From Cephalopachus bancanus (Eukaryota > Chordata > Mammalia > Primates > Tarsiidae), in the NCBI GenBank assembly GCA_027257055.1, contig JAPVLO010000083.1:4262001-4326000 (forward strand): DNA of 64,000 bases, written 5' to 3'. The notes beneath the pieces were generated by a model. That model searched no databases. It worked only from the letters and a program-made list of their open reading frames with translations, and had not been told where the DNA came from. Position 1 is the first letter of the stretch; each line of letters starts with the position of its first letter. Made by a program: the position numbers and the translations under genes. Positions 44,341-57,654 of this stretch are shown here, one piece after another.

Positions 44341-47002
44341 TGCTTCATAAAGGGTGGAATTTTACCTGATGCATAAAGAGTAGGACATCAAAATAGAATT
44401 CACCTAAAGCCATTCACTGCTGTCTGATAATGTAACTTGGTCCAGGGGTAACATTTATCTAGAGAAATTATTGTAGATAGATTGCCTGTCCCTCCCTGAA
44501 TATGATTCCCATAAGTGAGCTTTAGGAAAGAGTTGAGCAACAGAGAACTCAAGGTTAATGTCTCCATCCAGAGCCTGAAAAGCAGATTGACTACATGGTT
44601 GATAAAGACTAGGAAAAATTGTATGCATTTATTCCTACACAGCAACATAGCAGGTATAATAGTTACCCATTGTTCCTTGAACTCTCTTTTTCAAAGTCCT
44701 TTAAGTTTTCCTAGTGTATCAACTAGAAATGCTCAGTTGGATACTAAAGCATTTTCCACATTTCTCCTTAGCACATTGGATTCTCACTGGTAAACAAAGT
44801 GCTTCTTCCCTGAGCTAGAGTAGATAGCCAGACATTTGTCTGGGACAGAGGGGAGAGGTTGCCAAACAGAGGGATGGTGTGGATAAAGCTTTAGCGGTGA
44901 AAGAGAGCAAGCCTCTATGAGAATATGAACAAGGTTCACTGGTCAGGGCAGCATTGGAATTACAAACCCGAAAGAAAAACACTGGAGATGTAGGCAGAAG
45001 CCAAAGATCAAGGAAGAGCTTGTAAGATGTATTAATCAGTATCTACTTGATCCAAAGGTAATTGCGAGCATTGGTGAGCCCAGTCTAAATCTTACTTTAT
45101 GTTTACTGTACCCTTCTGATGTGAGTCATGAGCTTCCCTGTTATCTTACCTTGACTTATTTTTCAGGGGCCTGGTGTTATTTTCAAAGATACTGCCTCTA
45201 TTCACTGCTAGACAAATACTCCTGACTAGGTCCTGCCTGACACCCTCCTTTTTTAACTTATCTGTCTCAGCAAGTAGCAACCAGCAAGACTGCCACCAGT
45301 TAACAGGAATTAACTGAGCCTTTATCCAAATGTACAATAAAGATGTGTTACCAAAAAAGTAATGTCCAGAGTTTACTGTACCTCTCTCGTCTTCTGTTTT
45401 TTGTAAGTCTTGAGTGGGAATGACTTAACCCTTATTAAACTCACACCTCAATTATCTCCTGGAGGGATATTCAGTTTGCATGAAAGTACCAGAAGTGTAC
45501 CCTGGCTTTTCAATTGTGGAATGTGCACAGCTTATGTGGAGCTGAAAGGGTGAACAATTTGAGCAATCTCCCTTCTCTTTGTAAATCCATATCTAGTCAC
45601 CAAGAAAAATCTTTAAAATCAAAATATTAACTCCCATATCCTCCTTCCCAAACCATACATACACTAACTGATTTTAAAGTTGAGAACAAAGGTAGCACAC
45701 AGTTTAAGCCAAATAAAGCCAAAGTTCTCCACGATGTGGAGGAGAAGTTATGGAGTCAAAGAGAAAAATTAGAAAACGAGACAATCTCCCATATTCTTCC
45801 GAATTCTTACAATGTGACTTTATAATTGTATTAGAAACACTTTAAAGCCCCAAATAGCTAATAACACAAATGCACAAAATGTAGATTCAGTGGAGTATGT
45901 TTCCTTTACATTGTCAACAATATCCCTTCCCTTAATTTCCATGGTTAATAGAGACTGGTCTAGGCTTTCATGATATTGTGCCTCTGCTGTTGGGGGATAA
46001 TGCTGTAAAGGCAAAAATTTAAAGATGAAATTAAAAATGTCAAATAATATAAATATTATCTCTTCTAGATGACTGGAAATCTTCCCAAATATGAAATGGG
46101 TTTCCCAAGGTGTACAGCAAATATCAGATACAATGCCATGAAAAAGAAACAAATTGCTAAGTATTCAGGGTATATACAAAATTAGGATATAGCCAAAGGA
46201 AATCATGTGGCAGCCTGAATAATGACACATAAATCTAAGAGAAATTTAAGTCTCTGACACACATATCTCTTCCATTTATATTTTGCCCAAGTTGCATTTG
46301 TGAAAAGCTTGGGGGAAAACTGAAATGATGAATTCAAGAAATTATCTGCATAATTTATGATCTAAAATACATATTTGCCTGCAGGATCTAGACAATTCAA
46401 GTAAATGGTGGGAAGACTTTTCTTTTTGGTTTAAATTATCTGCATAAGTGCCCCAATACTTTACTTCAATGTAGGTAGGTAGATTCAGCTTCCATATGTA
46501 TGATATAGTGAGATGATGCATTTTCTTAATGGGCAAAATGTGGAAAAGAGGTGTGACCTAGTGTACATTCATTCTGGACCATCTCAATTTCACTCCCAAG
46601 TCCTTGATTGTCCTATCTCCACCTACAAGGTTTCCTAGTCCTTGCTTTTCTTCCCAACTTACCCCATCTGAATTTGTGTGTAAGGTCTAAGTATAAGAAC
46701 CCTATACTTTGAGCACCAAGACATGCAATATCTATGATATCCTGCTGTGCCTCATATACCCCCTGAACTTAACTGCAACAACAAAGTACATTGAATTGCA
46801 TTCATATAAATGCTGGAAGATATATTTAAGCACTTTAAAAATATGAAAGAATTTATTTGTGCAAAAGTGATTCATGAATTGGGCAACACAGACTGCAAGC
46901 AGTGCTGGGAAGGCTTTCATAGGGTGATGTGGAAGTAAGGCCAACACATCCCAGCGAAAAGTCCCCAGTGAGAGGTTAGTTGGCTGTTTCTGACTGGTCT
47001 AA
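44341..47002. other. Unique sequence, no gene seen
   Basis: 2.6 kb without a clear repeat. Open stretches at 44515-44793 (plus), 45820-46152 (minus, 110 codons) and 46732-46947 (minus) have no recognised domains. I see no splice-site/ORF arrangement that looks exonic. Confidence 0.5.
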
Positions 47003-47985
47003 GAAGACATAAAAATAGCCAATGATCAATGAAAAAATGTTCAACATCTCTAATCATCAGGGAAATGCAAATTAAAGTAACAATAATATATTGGCTCACA
47101 TCTGTTAAATTGGCTATTATCAAAAAAGAGGAAATATAACAAGTGTTAGGTGAGGATGTGGAGAAAGGGAAATCTTTATACATTATTGGTGGTATTTAGT
47201 AGAGCCGTTTCAAAAAACATTATGAAGTTGCCTCAAAAAACTAAAAACAGAATTATCACATAATCATATAATCCAAAATCCCACAATTGAGTATAGGCCC
47301 AAAGGAATTGAAGTCGGCTTGCAGAAGAGATATCTGCACTTCCATATTCATTGCAGCATTATTCGCAATAGCAAAAATATGGAAACAACTGAAGTGTCTA
47401 TCAATAGATGAATATTTTTTTAAATTAAATGATTAAATTTTTAAAGATGTGGTATATATGCACAATGGACAATTCAGCCTTTAAAAAAAAAACCAGGAAA
47501 TTTGATCAACATGGATGAAACTAGAGGACAATACATTAAGTGAAATAAACCAGACACAGAGAGAGAAATAGCATATGATCTCACTTACATGTGAACTCTA
47601 AAAAAGTCAAACTTAAAGAAGTAAAGAGTAGAATTGTGGTTACCAGAAGCTGTTGGGAGGATGGATGGAACAAGGAGAGACACTGGTTAATGGGTATAAA
47701 GTTACAGTTAGATAGAAGGAACAAATTCTGGTGTTCTAGTCTACAGCAAGTTGACTATAATTAATAAAAATATATTGTATTTTCAAAATAACTAAAAGAG
47801 AGGATCTTAAATGTTCTCACCACAAAGAAATGATATATATTTTAGGTGATAAATATGCTAATTTGCTTGATTTTAATTTTCCACAATATATGTATGTATT
47901 GAAACTTTACATTGTACCCCACAAGTATATACAATTATCATTTGTCAATTAAAAACAAAACAAAAATTAAGTTATTTTGAAGTAT
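47003..47985 (+). mobile_element. Older L1 3' end (L1MA-like)
   Basis: ORF2 tail and 3' UTR: 'aatcatcagggaaatgcaaa', 'ggtgaggatgtggagaaagg', 'cattgcagcattattcgcaa', 'gaggacaatacattaagtg', 'tagcatatgatctcacttac'. The 3' end is 'acattgtaccccacaagtat' then 'caattaaaaacaaaac'. This 3' UTR is the older primate/mammal L1MA type, unlike the local young lineages. Confidence 0.88.
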
Positions 47986-48830
47986 AAAACCTCAAGTAGA
48001 AACCTTATTTTGATATATATATATAATATGTATACATATATAATTTTTTTTAAGGATGTGGGGTACTATTTTGACATTCTAACATAAATTTATCAGAAAA
48101 TTTCACCCTTATTTGTATATACTTGTATACACACACACACACTCAGAAATATATTTTATTTGGTAGGGACTACTGAATGATAAGTTTATGTGAAAGAATG
48201 CAGAACATACTTGATTGCAAGTTGATGAAATTATTTTGAAAACTATTTTCTTGAGTTCCTTATAAGAACTCAAAGAGTCTTGTAAGTAACACTACATACT
48301 TAAATGTCTGTAATTTGAGTTTATCAACTCAAATGCAAACCCTAAAGGTACTTATAATGAGACATTGAGTGTTCTTTGGTGCCACCAATGTTTTGCAATA
48401 TTGAAGAACTTTGGGGCAGTTTTGTGTCCACTGATTACTTAGTCCTCTGAAAATTATTTTTTAATCAAATGAGATAGGGAAACTGAAATCAGGTATGTTA
48501 CCCATTGAAATGCCACTTATTTTATATCCTTAATAGTGACTCATTCACAATTTTATATTTTATTTTCTTTCTAAAACTTGACACAAAATTATCTTTTAAT
48601 ATATATTATTATCATACAGTAGTTCAGGTAACTACCATCTATAGAATGATTCATATTGAGATTTGTATTAATATTTATGTACAAACATTGGAACAAGAAT
48701 CACTACCGTTACATGCCACCTTGAAGGCCCATGTTTTCCCTTCTACTCCAAACGATAGCTCGTAGCATCTTTAGACTCAACACTTGAAATCAAACCTAAG
48801 TACATGTCTTAAACCTTTCCAAGTCATATT
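47986..48830. other. AT-rich unique sequence with small simple repeats
   Basis: A (TA)-rich tract lies at 48014-48043 and a short (AC)n at 48129-48143. No gene seen. Confidence 0.5.
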
Positions 48831-48844
48831 AAAAAAAAAGGTCA

Positions 48845-49120
48845 GCCGGGCTCGGTGGCTCAGCCTGTAATCCCGTGCCTTTGGGAGGCTGAGGTGAGTG
48901 GATTGCCTGAGTCCGCGGGTTCGAGACCCGCCTGGGCAGCGAGACCTCATCTCTACAATAAATCAAAAAAATCAGCCGGGCATGGTAGCGCATGCCTGTA
49001 ATTCCGGCTACTGGGAAGGCTGAGGCGGAAGGATGGCCGGAGCCCAGCAGGTTGAGGCTGCGTTGGCCGGAAGCGGCCACTGCACTCCTGTCTGGGCGAC
49101 AGAGTGAGACTCCAACCCCC
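48845..49120 (+). mobile_element. Alu SINE, well preserved, CpG-rich
   Basis: Best preserved Alu here. It retains many CpGs ('gccgggctcggtggctcag', 'gtccgcgggttcgagacccg') and has a 14-bp exact duplication, nine A plus ggtca (48831-48844 and 49121-49134). Pol III A box region at about 48856-48866 and B box GGTTCGAGACC at 48918-48928. Right arm gcgttggcc (49060-49068) faces ggccactgc (49075-49083). Its A-tail merges with the duplication. Probably the youngest insertion in the window. Overlapping open frames on both strands are Alu-derived. Confidence 0.97.
48856..48928 (+). promoter_or_regulatory. Alu internal pol III promoter (A and B boxes)
   Basis: A box around 'tggctcagcctg' and B box GGTTCGAGACC, spaced as in 7SL-derived Alus. 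The B box fits the GGTTCGANNCC consensus without a mismatch, which most older copies here do not. Confidence 0.6.
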
Positions 49121-49134
49121 AAAAAAAAAGGTCA

Positions 49135-49599
49135 AATTTTGCAATATAAATATACAGGCAAATACAAACAATTGCTGGAATCGTAAGTTTATACCTGTCC
49201 ATACTCACTAACAGAGGTTCAAACATGAGTATTATGTGTGTTCACGGCAAGTTTCAAGAACTCTCCTGGGAAGTTGTTTGTCTTGAGGACATGAAGAATT
49301 GAAGCACACAGTGCTGATGAGAGATCCAAGGACTGGCACTACCAGAGGAGGATGCACTGAAGACATGAAGCCCACAGTTTGACTCTTGAATTATCTTCTG
49401 AGCCAGCACCTGTGGGCCACACTTTAATCAATCAAAATGATGTGGGGAAGGAATTTGAAGTTTCAAGATAAATCAGATAAAATCCAAACTTTATACAGTA
49501 ATGGTGAATCTTATGCTGCCAACGGCTTAAAACTTATGAAGTACATTTGTATGTGGTTCCTATTCTAATGTTCTAATTCTCTGATTTAAAACTTTAAAA
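49135..49599. other. Unique sequence, no gene seen
   Basis: Nothing recognisable between the two Alus. Confidence 0.45.
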
Positions 49600-49610
49600 A
49601 TCCACATACT

Positions 49611-49889
49611 GCCAGACATGGTGGCTCATACCTGTAATTCCAGCACTTTAGAAGACAGAGGCGAGAGGATTGCCTGAGCCCAGGGGTTTGAGACCAGCCT
49701 GGGCAACATGGTGAGACCTCATCTCTACAATAAATAAATTAATTAAAAATTAGTCAGGCATAGTGGCCTGTAGTTCCAGCTACTTGGAAGGTGGAGGTGG
49801 AAGGATCACCTTAACACAGCAGGTCGAGGCTGTGGTAGCCATGAGCATGCAACTGCACTACAGCCTTGGAGACAGAAAAAAAAAAAAAT
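49611..49889 (+). mobile_element. Alu SINE, older
   Basis: Dimeric Alu, 'gccagacatggtggctcata' to a poly(A), with 10-bp duplication tccacatact (49601-49610 and 49890-49899). It keeps 'gcccaggggtttgagaccag', closer to AluJ than the CpG-rich copy upstream, yet shares the 'cagcaggtcgaggctg' signature. Confidence 0.95.
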
Positions 49890-49899
49890 TCCACATACT

Positions 49900-51175
49900 G
49901 CACTTTCAAAAGTCATCCAGAATATATACTAAGTACACAGAGACCCATAGTCACCATGGGTAACCACTGATTATTATTCATCCCTCAGTTGTTAGCTAAG
50001 TAACAAGACCTATGTATATAGACATAAATAGCATATATTTATGTAATCTATATTTATGATTATGTATACATTATATTCAATTGTCTCACCATCTAAAATT
50101 CTCATTAAAAAAAGATACTAGCCTTTCTATACTCAAATGTGCAGAACACTAGTATGAATCTAATACTAAACTTGTATGATGAAAAGTTTTTACCAACTTT
50201 CTTCACACTTACCAACTCATAATGGAGAATCATATTCTAGTCATGCTAGGGGTCACCTTGTCCATTTATATTAAAATTTTAATTTGCTCTGGGCCTGTGA
50301 GCCTCTAGACCTAAGTGGTAGATGAAATAGTTCTTAGTAAAAAAAAAAAAAATTCATTTGAAAGACATCATTCATTGTAGCCCCATGCTCATCAGTACTT
50401 TGAAAAGGGACTATGTCCCTGTGGTAGTCATTAGAACCATTCACACACAACCTATTCCCCCTTATTTGGGACATATGATAGCATTGCACTTCCCTGTCAC
50501 TTTAAACCTAGGCATAACCAGGCAATGTCTTTTGGCCAACAAGATGTGACTAAAAATTACATATGTCCCTCTGCAGAAACTATAAGAGACAATGTATAAT
50601 TCGCCAAGTTACTTTCTCTTGCCTTAAGTGTGTGAGCGCATAGTGAGATAAGGGCTCCAAGTGGCTACTATGAATCACTACAATGATTCACCGTAGATAT
50701 TTGGTATAAACATTTGCCAAGAATAAATTTTTATGGTGTTAAAGCACTCAGATGCTGCAGTTGTTTGTTACTTCAGCAAACTTGGCTTATCCTGACTCAA
50801 CATGGCTTCTTAATGGTTCCAGAAATTTCCAGAAGTCCACTCACAAAGCACGTGTAATCTATCTACATAATATTCTTTAAAATAATAAATAGCAGTAAAA
50901 TCATAAATATAATGTTAAACAACTAAGTGCAAAGCATTGTAGATTGATTTGGGTAATTCCTATAGATAGTCTCAAGCAATAATTCAAGCAATAAGTCTAG
51001 ATGATCACACTCTGAAATATCCAAGTCTGATTAATATCTGTCCCTAAATAAGATTGAACATACAATAAACCAAATGGCAAGTTATGACACCTGAGGAAAC
51101 CCATTAAACAGATGAATAATCATCTTTAAAATTTGTCCTATGCCTCTACATTATCTCTGTGTAAAATTATCTCTA
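49900..51175. other. Unique sequence, no gene seen
   Basis: A 14-A run lies at about 50339-50352. Short frames such as 50358-50549 lack domains. Confidence 0.5.
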
Positions 51176-51179
51176 TATG

Positions 51180-51625
51180 TCACTGTCATATATATCATTT
51201 TGAGTATTATGTCATCTCCTTTATTCAGAAACCACAATATATCCCTACGATTTTTTAATCAAAATCAAGCTCTACGACGCTGGCCTAAAGACCTCTGCAA
51301 CTTTACCCGTACTTGCCACCACAGTCTAATGTACACCCCTGCCATTCTTATCTCACCATAATCAACTTCTTACCACACATACTATATTCTTTTCAAACTG
51401 CTCTACTCACTGCACAGTCTCTAAATTCTTGCAGTTCTTATAGTGCACACATAATCTGGCATTTGATTATATGATTTTCCATTTATTATTGTGGCTATAC
51501 ATATGTTATCCTTTTATATCCCCGTTAGATTGCCAGCTTCACAAGGGAAGCTGCCTTCCAATGCCTAGCAAACTACCAGACACATTGTAAGTACTTAGAA
51601 ATTTTATGTTAATTTTGACAGTAGC
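51180..51625 (+). repeat. L2 LINE 3' end, diverged
   Basis: 'gacctctgcaactttacccg', 'ccgttagattgccagcttca', 'caagggaagctgccttcca' and 'acacattgtaagtacttaga' follow the L2 3' order (an 'agactgtgagctccttgagggc...' type end). The 73-codon frame in it is not a gene. Confidence 0.55.
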
Positions 51626-53549
51626 AGCAATGAATGCAAAGTCGCAAAGATGTTTTAAAGTAGAAAGTAGAAAACAGTGTTAAAAGATGTTAAATTGTTT
51701 AATAACAAAACCTTGTTTACACTACCTTAAAAACAAAGGATTTGTTTTTTTCAAATAAAAGCTTTCTTTTCCAAATAAAACAGTGACCCAACTCCCACGA
51801 GAGAGGATCAGCGTCTATCCAGAACAAAATTAAAGTGTATGTGTGGATTTGCCCAGATATGAAATCCCAAGCCTTACTGGAGAAAGTGAAACTCACTGAA
51901 AAAAGACAAGATATACTTCTTAAGAACTAGGTAAAACATCAACACGCATGCATCAATATTAACTGCCAAGCTGACCTGGAGCGTGAACAGGTGGCTTCAC
52001 ACAATTCTAATGCACAGCTCCCTGGAGGTGCAGAAACAAAGCAGCACCTCACTGAGTTGGATCACCTAGGTTCAGTAACAACCCTTGTCAAAAAGGCAAG
52101 TCAGACCAAAATTCCATTCATAATGGACTCAGGGCAGGAATGTTATGTAGCTGACTTTTCAGCAGCACAGTAATGAGCCATGCTCTAGCAGACTCACGGA
52201 CTAAAACTACTGTGTTGCTTATTCTCCAGTAAGTTTGTATTTAGAGAAATGCTAACTTTAATATCATTTATACATGATCAGAGAGATTCCAATTGGATTT
52301 TATCTTCTTATATGCCTATAGTTTTAGGAAGTGTTAAGAAACTATCTAAAATGTATTGTTATAGTTAAATTTGCACAGACAAGAGACCTTTGCCCTTATG
52401 TAATTGGAACAAATTTGTAGAGAGGACTAAGAGAAAAATTATACCCTGAAGAACTTATAAAATTGAAGGCAATTGTATCCCAAATTCTATGGATGAAAAT
52501 ATGTTTTTTCCATGGTGATAAATTTCTAACACATCAAGATTCTTTTTGATTCATATTCCCAACTTGAAGATCTGAGTCCTTAGCCACAGCCTTATTTTCC
52601 CCAAATAATATTTAAGACCCTCATTTTCAAAGCCTTTTCCACTTTATTATTGTGGATAATAACAACAGAAGTAAAATGTACCATTTACCACTCTTTATTC
52701 CTGGACAGAATTCTCAGGTGTAGCACTAAGTCCTGAAGAACTGAGAGGACCTCATGTGAAGCAGCCTCCCATATGAAACTACCTCCAGCAAACATCCAAA
52801 GACACTAGGATAGGCCAACTCAGGACATTGCTATTTCAAAAGTTTTGATTCTATCCAAGGAGCAAAACGTTTCTTTCAATATGTACCTTTACATAAAAAC
52901 TTAGATGAAGTTTGTGGAATTCTTATGAATTTCACATGAATGAAAGAAAATAGCCTTTGCTGCAATAATGTAATGTGTGAGGTGAAAATGCTTATTTAGC
53001 TGAATCATTCATGTATTTACCTTATTTCAACATTTCTCATTGTAAGGGTCTTTACTGCCACTCAATAAATTTGCTTGAAATGTGCTGGGATCCTTTCAGG
53101 ACAAGCAATCATGTTAGCAGAAATGTTGTTATTGTTGTTGTAGTTTGGTTGGATTACTTTGATAATATAATTGTGCAGACAAACTCATTTTTCTGTTTAA
53201 GCAATTCAATTCCCCAAGGAGTGCTTTATAACTCATTTGTACCTTTAATATTTAGAAGACAAGATATTAATAATAAAAAGGAACATCAAACAAATCACCA
53301 AGTCAACTGATGATTTTCATATCAGAACACAATTTTTAAAATACCATTGTAGTATCTACTCATGCAGAATAAAAAGAGAAAAATAACGCATGACAATTCA
53401 AGCAAAACATATATACACATTGCATGACTTTGAGCAAATCATCTGACTGAATGCAGGTTTTTTTTCCTTTATTGAAAATATCTGGCTTTACCAACCAATA
53501 CATTTAATTATTATGAGAATAAAATAAATATATCAATATAAATAGGTAA
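51626..53549. other. Unique sequence, no gene seen
   Basis: No recognisable repeat or coding exon. The 99-codon frame at 53011-53310 (plus) has no domain. Confidence 0.5.
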
Positions 53550-54070
53550 ATATATACATATATAAGCACAAATTTGTATGTAAGTTATAGTAGAAACATT
53601 TTAAATTCGACAATAGTTATCAGATGTGAATATGTGAAGTCTTTAACTAATAATTACACATCTAGAAAACCTGTCTTAAGGAAACAGAAGTTATCCAAAG
53701 AACTAGGCACAAGAATACTTACTTCAGCATGCTTTTATTTAGAAAAAAATAGAAACAAACTAAATGATTATAAGAGTTCATAACATGCAGCTATTTTCAG
53801 TCATTTTTAGAGACATTAATGACTTAGGGAAATGACAGAATGCAACTTTAAAGTAGCATTTAAAAGGATGCAAAACTTTACACACAATATGATCTCAATT
53901 TTGAAACATATGTATGCATATAATATACAAACATAAAATATATGAATACAATAAACATTTTTATTTCTAGGTAATTTTTATTTTCTTCATTATGCTTTTG
54001 TCTTTTTAAGTGTTCTAAAATAACCATTTATCACTTTTGAAATTTAAAAAGAGAAGAATAAGTGTTTTGA
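53550..54070 (+). mobile_element. Old L1M fragment (L1ME/L1MC-like)
   Basis: 'gaaaacctgtcttaaggaaa', 'caagaatacttacttcagca', 'aaaaatagaaacaaactaaa', 'atgcagctattttcagtcat', 'cacacaatatgatctcaat' follow the ORF2 end of ancient L1M elements, with internal deletions. No intact frame. Confidence 0.6.
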
Positions 54071-54117
54071 AAGAAATCTTTACCTGAAATAATAAAAGAA
54101 AATTGAAGCAAAATTAA

Positions 54118-54442
<325 letters not shown>

Positions 54443-54453
54443 CATTTCAATTT

Positions 54454-56669
54454 GTTACCAAATAGCATACCAGGCTACCTACCTGGGTTGTTTCTTCTCC
54501 TTTTGGTACTCGGTTTAAGCCTCTCTTTTAGTAATCCCTGTAGGACCTCTATTAACCACACCTCACAGGCAGGGCACACCCCAAACTCCAGTGTGCCAGC
54601 ACCCTGAGACCCACTGCTCATCACACTGCCCCTGAGTCATGCAGGTCTGGCACTTAAACATTAAGCATAATGTCTTTGGTCAATATTTAGGATAACCAGA
54701 GAAACTTCCCTATGAAACAACTCCCTGTGTTTAATGCAAAGACCGTTTCAAATGCAAAATATCACTCTCTAATTATAGTGTCCTCTCATAAGTATTTTGG
54801 GGGGGATATTCTCTCTGACCTCAATTCAGGAATAGTCACATTTCTCTTGAGTAACATGTGTTACTTGAGTCTGTGAACATTGTGAACTGTGTAACTAATC
54901 TTGTTCCCCTCAACTTGTTGTCTACTAGGAAGTTGAGTAATATGCCTCTGGCAAAAATCTGCACAGCATGCCTTTAATGTGTGACCCTTCTTTCTACTTC
55001 CAGGCATCCTCTTTCCTTGTTGTCTCTCTTTCCCCGCTTTTAAAAAGTCATGTTATTTTAGTGTTTGAATGCATCATTGCAAGTCTTTTGAAGCCGGTCA
55101 CATTATATATGTCAGCTAATTAATGAAACAAACAACTTGCAATCATTTTTGTATTATTATTTTCGTACTATTATACAAAAACTTTTTATTTTTTGTGTTA
55201 AAGTCAATGTTATTTGACTGCTGAATTTAATTTTCTGTGGAGATGAAATATTTCTACATTGCAAAAAAAAACTTAAATAATTACTTGAGAGAGGTGTTTG
55301 TTTTTTCTCCAGATGGTTGGTGACTTGTCAAGAGGGCCACCATGTGAATGGCATTGTTTTCTACCACATCATAAAATGATTAGGTAGAAATTTTTATGTA
55401 TTGTGATGACCAAAATCTTAATTTACAACATCCACCATGTTTTAAAATATTCAAACATCTGTTCCAGTTGCATTGCAATGGCAAAGATTCATTTCTTTCT
55501 TATTTGGCAAGCACAACAGAAATATCTGTTATTTATAAGCATGTTGCCTCATCTATCAAGGTTGCTCAGAGCAGACAGCATTTAGTGACTAAGTAAGGCA
55601 TGGCAAAGAATGATAAAAAAGCAAAATGATTTCAGCCATAGTTATGTTAATTCAGGAATGTCAACTGCAAAATGTTAAATCTCCCATCAAGTAAGCATTT
55701 CCCAAAAGGAAGCTTGACCACCATCTCAACACATTCTCAACAAATATAATTAGTACAGTCAAAATTGTACAGTTGAAGCAATCGTTGTACTGAGCTTTTT
55801 TTTCTTTTCTCTTTTTTTTTTTTTGTTAGTTGGTTCCATATCAAAGTCTCAAATTAAACTGAGACCTCTGGAAACCCCAACAGACCAGCCCACAGTAAAA
55901 TTATGTGAGTGATGACGAAAAGGAGAGGAAAATACTTTGAACATTAGATCTCAGGTATTTAGGTTCTCTGAGATATTTTCCAAGGCATGTTTTGTACCTT
56001 CAATTTTGGGGAGTTTTTTTTCCATTTTATTTATACTTTATCTTATATCTCTCTAAGGCATATCACCAAAGGATATCTGGAGGGGCAAATAAAATGCCAT
56101 CAGATATCAGTCCCCTTAGAGCATTTCTTAATAAGCACTTCTAAATAAGACCCTCTCCTGGATATATACAGATAAATGCAATTCTGCTTTCTCCTGGGTA
56201 TTTGCCGTGTGATTAAATAAAATATCATAAGAGTATTTTTAGATTTAGAAAAATCATGTGTAAGGAAATGCCAATGGGACAGAAAAAAATAGATACAGCT
56301 TTCCATTTAGAAAGCTCATAGGAAATGGCAACACCTAACTCCTTAGGAAAGATCAGGTTGAAAATTCAGTTAGGCAGTATGAAGCTGTTCTGTCAGAACT
56401 TGCCTGATCCAAGGTCAAGGTCTGGAGCAGCAAGCAAGCTTGGAAGATTGAGGCAGATGCTCTAAGCCTGGAAAAAGGGAGCTGAACCAGGAGATAGAAA
56501 CATTAGCTAAGACAAAAGAGCCCTGCTGTGACCAAAAAGGTTTGTACAATCTTTGATTGAGCAGCTAAACAGTACTACCTCTTATCCCAGGCACTCCGCA
56601 AGTCCCCAGGATTCCAGGACTTTTGAAACACCATCCCCAAGACAGTAAAGGACGCAGATGCACAGAGAT
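54454..56669. other. Unique sequence, no gene seen
   Basis: A poly(T)-rich stretch lies at 55797-55824. Overlapping frames at 55396-55596 lack domains. No clear repeat. Confidence 0.5.
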
Positions 56670-57000
56670 AAGGTAACAACAATAATAACAGCTCCCATTT
56701 ATTAGCACGCAGTCTGTACCAGGCACTGTGCTGAGCACTTTAATTTGCCTTTTCTCTTTACTCTTTATCACAACCCATCTCTCCTGAGCCATGCTGAGGC
56801 AAGAAGATTATCCTAAGAATGAGACTGATGCCAGCCCCGATCCTTTACCAGCTTCCACAGGGCAATCCCAAGGAGATAAGCACCATTATTTTTCTCACTT
56901 TATACTAGGGAAAGTTTCAGAGAAGCTCAGCAACTTCTGAAAGCAAGACAGTTAGGGAACAGCAGAACGAGGCCTCGTAACTACACTTTGAAGCATTTGT
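56670..57000 (-). repeat. MIR SINE, inverted, possibly with an insertion
   Basis: 'aataacagctcccatttatt', 'ctgtaccaggcactgtgctg', 'agcactttaatttgcc', then after about 120 diverged bases 'gcaccattatttttctcact', 'gggaaagtttcagagaagct' and 'cagcagaacgaggcc'. The two halves are further apart than usual, which suggests a small insertion between them. Confidence 0.75.
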
Positions 57001-57009
57001 GAAATATTA

Positions 57010-57650
57010 TCAGGAGGCAAAAGCAGTTGATCCAGTGAAGAAGTAGTACAAATGGCCAACCAATCTTTAATAAAAACGTAATTTCTGTGGTAAAGAAAAT
57101 ACAAATCAAAATAAGATCATAGTTATCATTGATCAAACTAGAGATATTTTATTTTGCTGAATATTTTTTGAAAAAGTAGCAGGCACTCATATCCTGTCAG
57201 CAGAAGCTCAAAGGGATCATAGTCTAGAATATAGTTTTACAATATGAATTGGAGTAACAAGATGAGTAGATAAAACTAACAATTCAACTTCTAAATTTTG
57301 GCTTTAGGAAACAAAAATAAGTCCTATTGTTCTGCGTGTATATTTTCTGGGTACTTGGGATAGAATGGTGAGCAAGATATATTTGGTCTCTGTCCCTATT
57401 GAGTTTAAGTGTAATGATGCTCATTGTAATATCATTCTCATGATAGTCAAAAATTGGAGTTAATGAGCGTTGAATAAATAAACTACAGCACATCGATAAA
57501 AAGAACAAATTGCAGCTATGAATGGAAAATTATGCTGTAGAAAAACATTTAGGTGTGGGTAAAAGTATATAATATTTTATGCAAAAGTAGATTATAAAAT
57601 ATGGTGTAGAGAAACATCTATATAGTGCAAATTGTGTACATTTTAAAAAT
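57010..57650 (+). mobile_element. Old L1M 3' fragment
   Basis: 'aagaaaatacaaatcaaaat', 'atgctcattgtaatatcatt', 'gagcgttgaataaataaact', 'agctatgaatggaaaattat' and 'aaacatctatatagtgcaaa' follow the L1M ORF2 tail. An unrelated piece of the neighbouring ancient repeat seems to be inserted at about 57335-57410. Confidence 0.55.
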
Positions 57651-57654
57651 TGTA

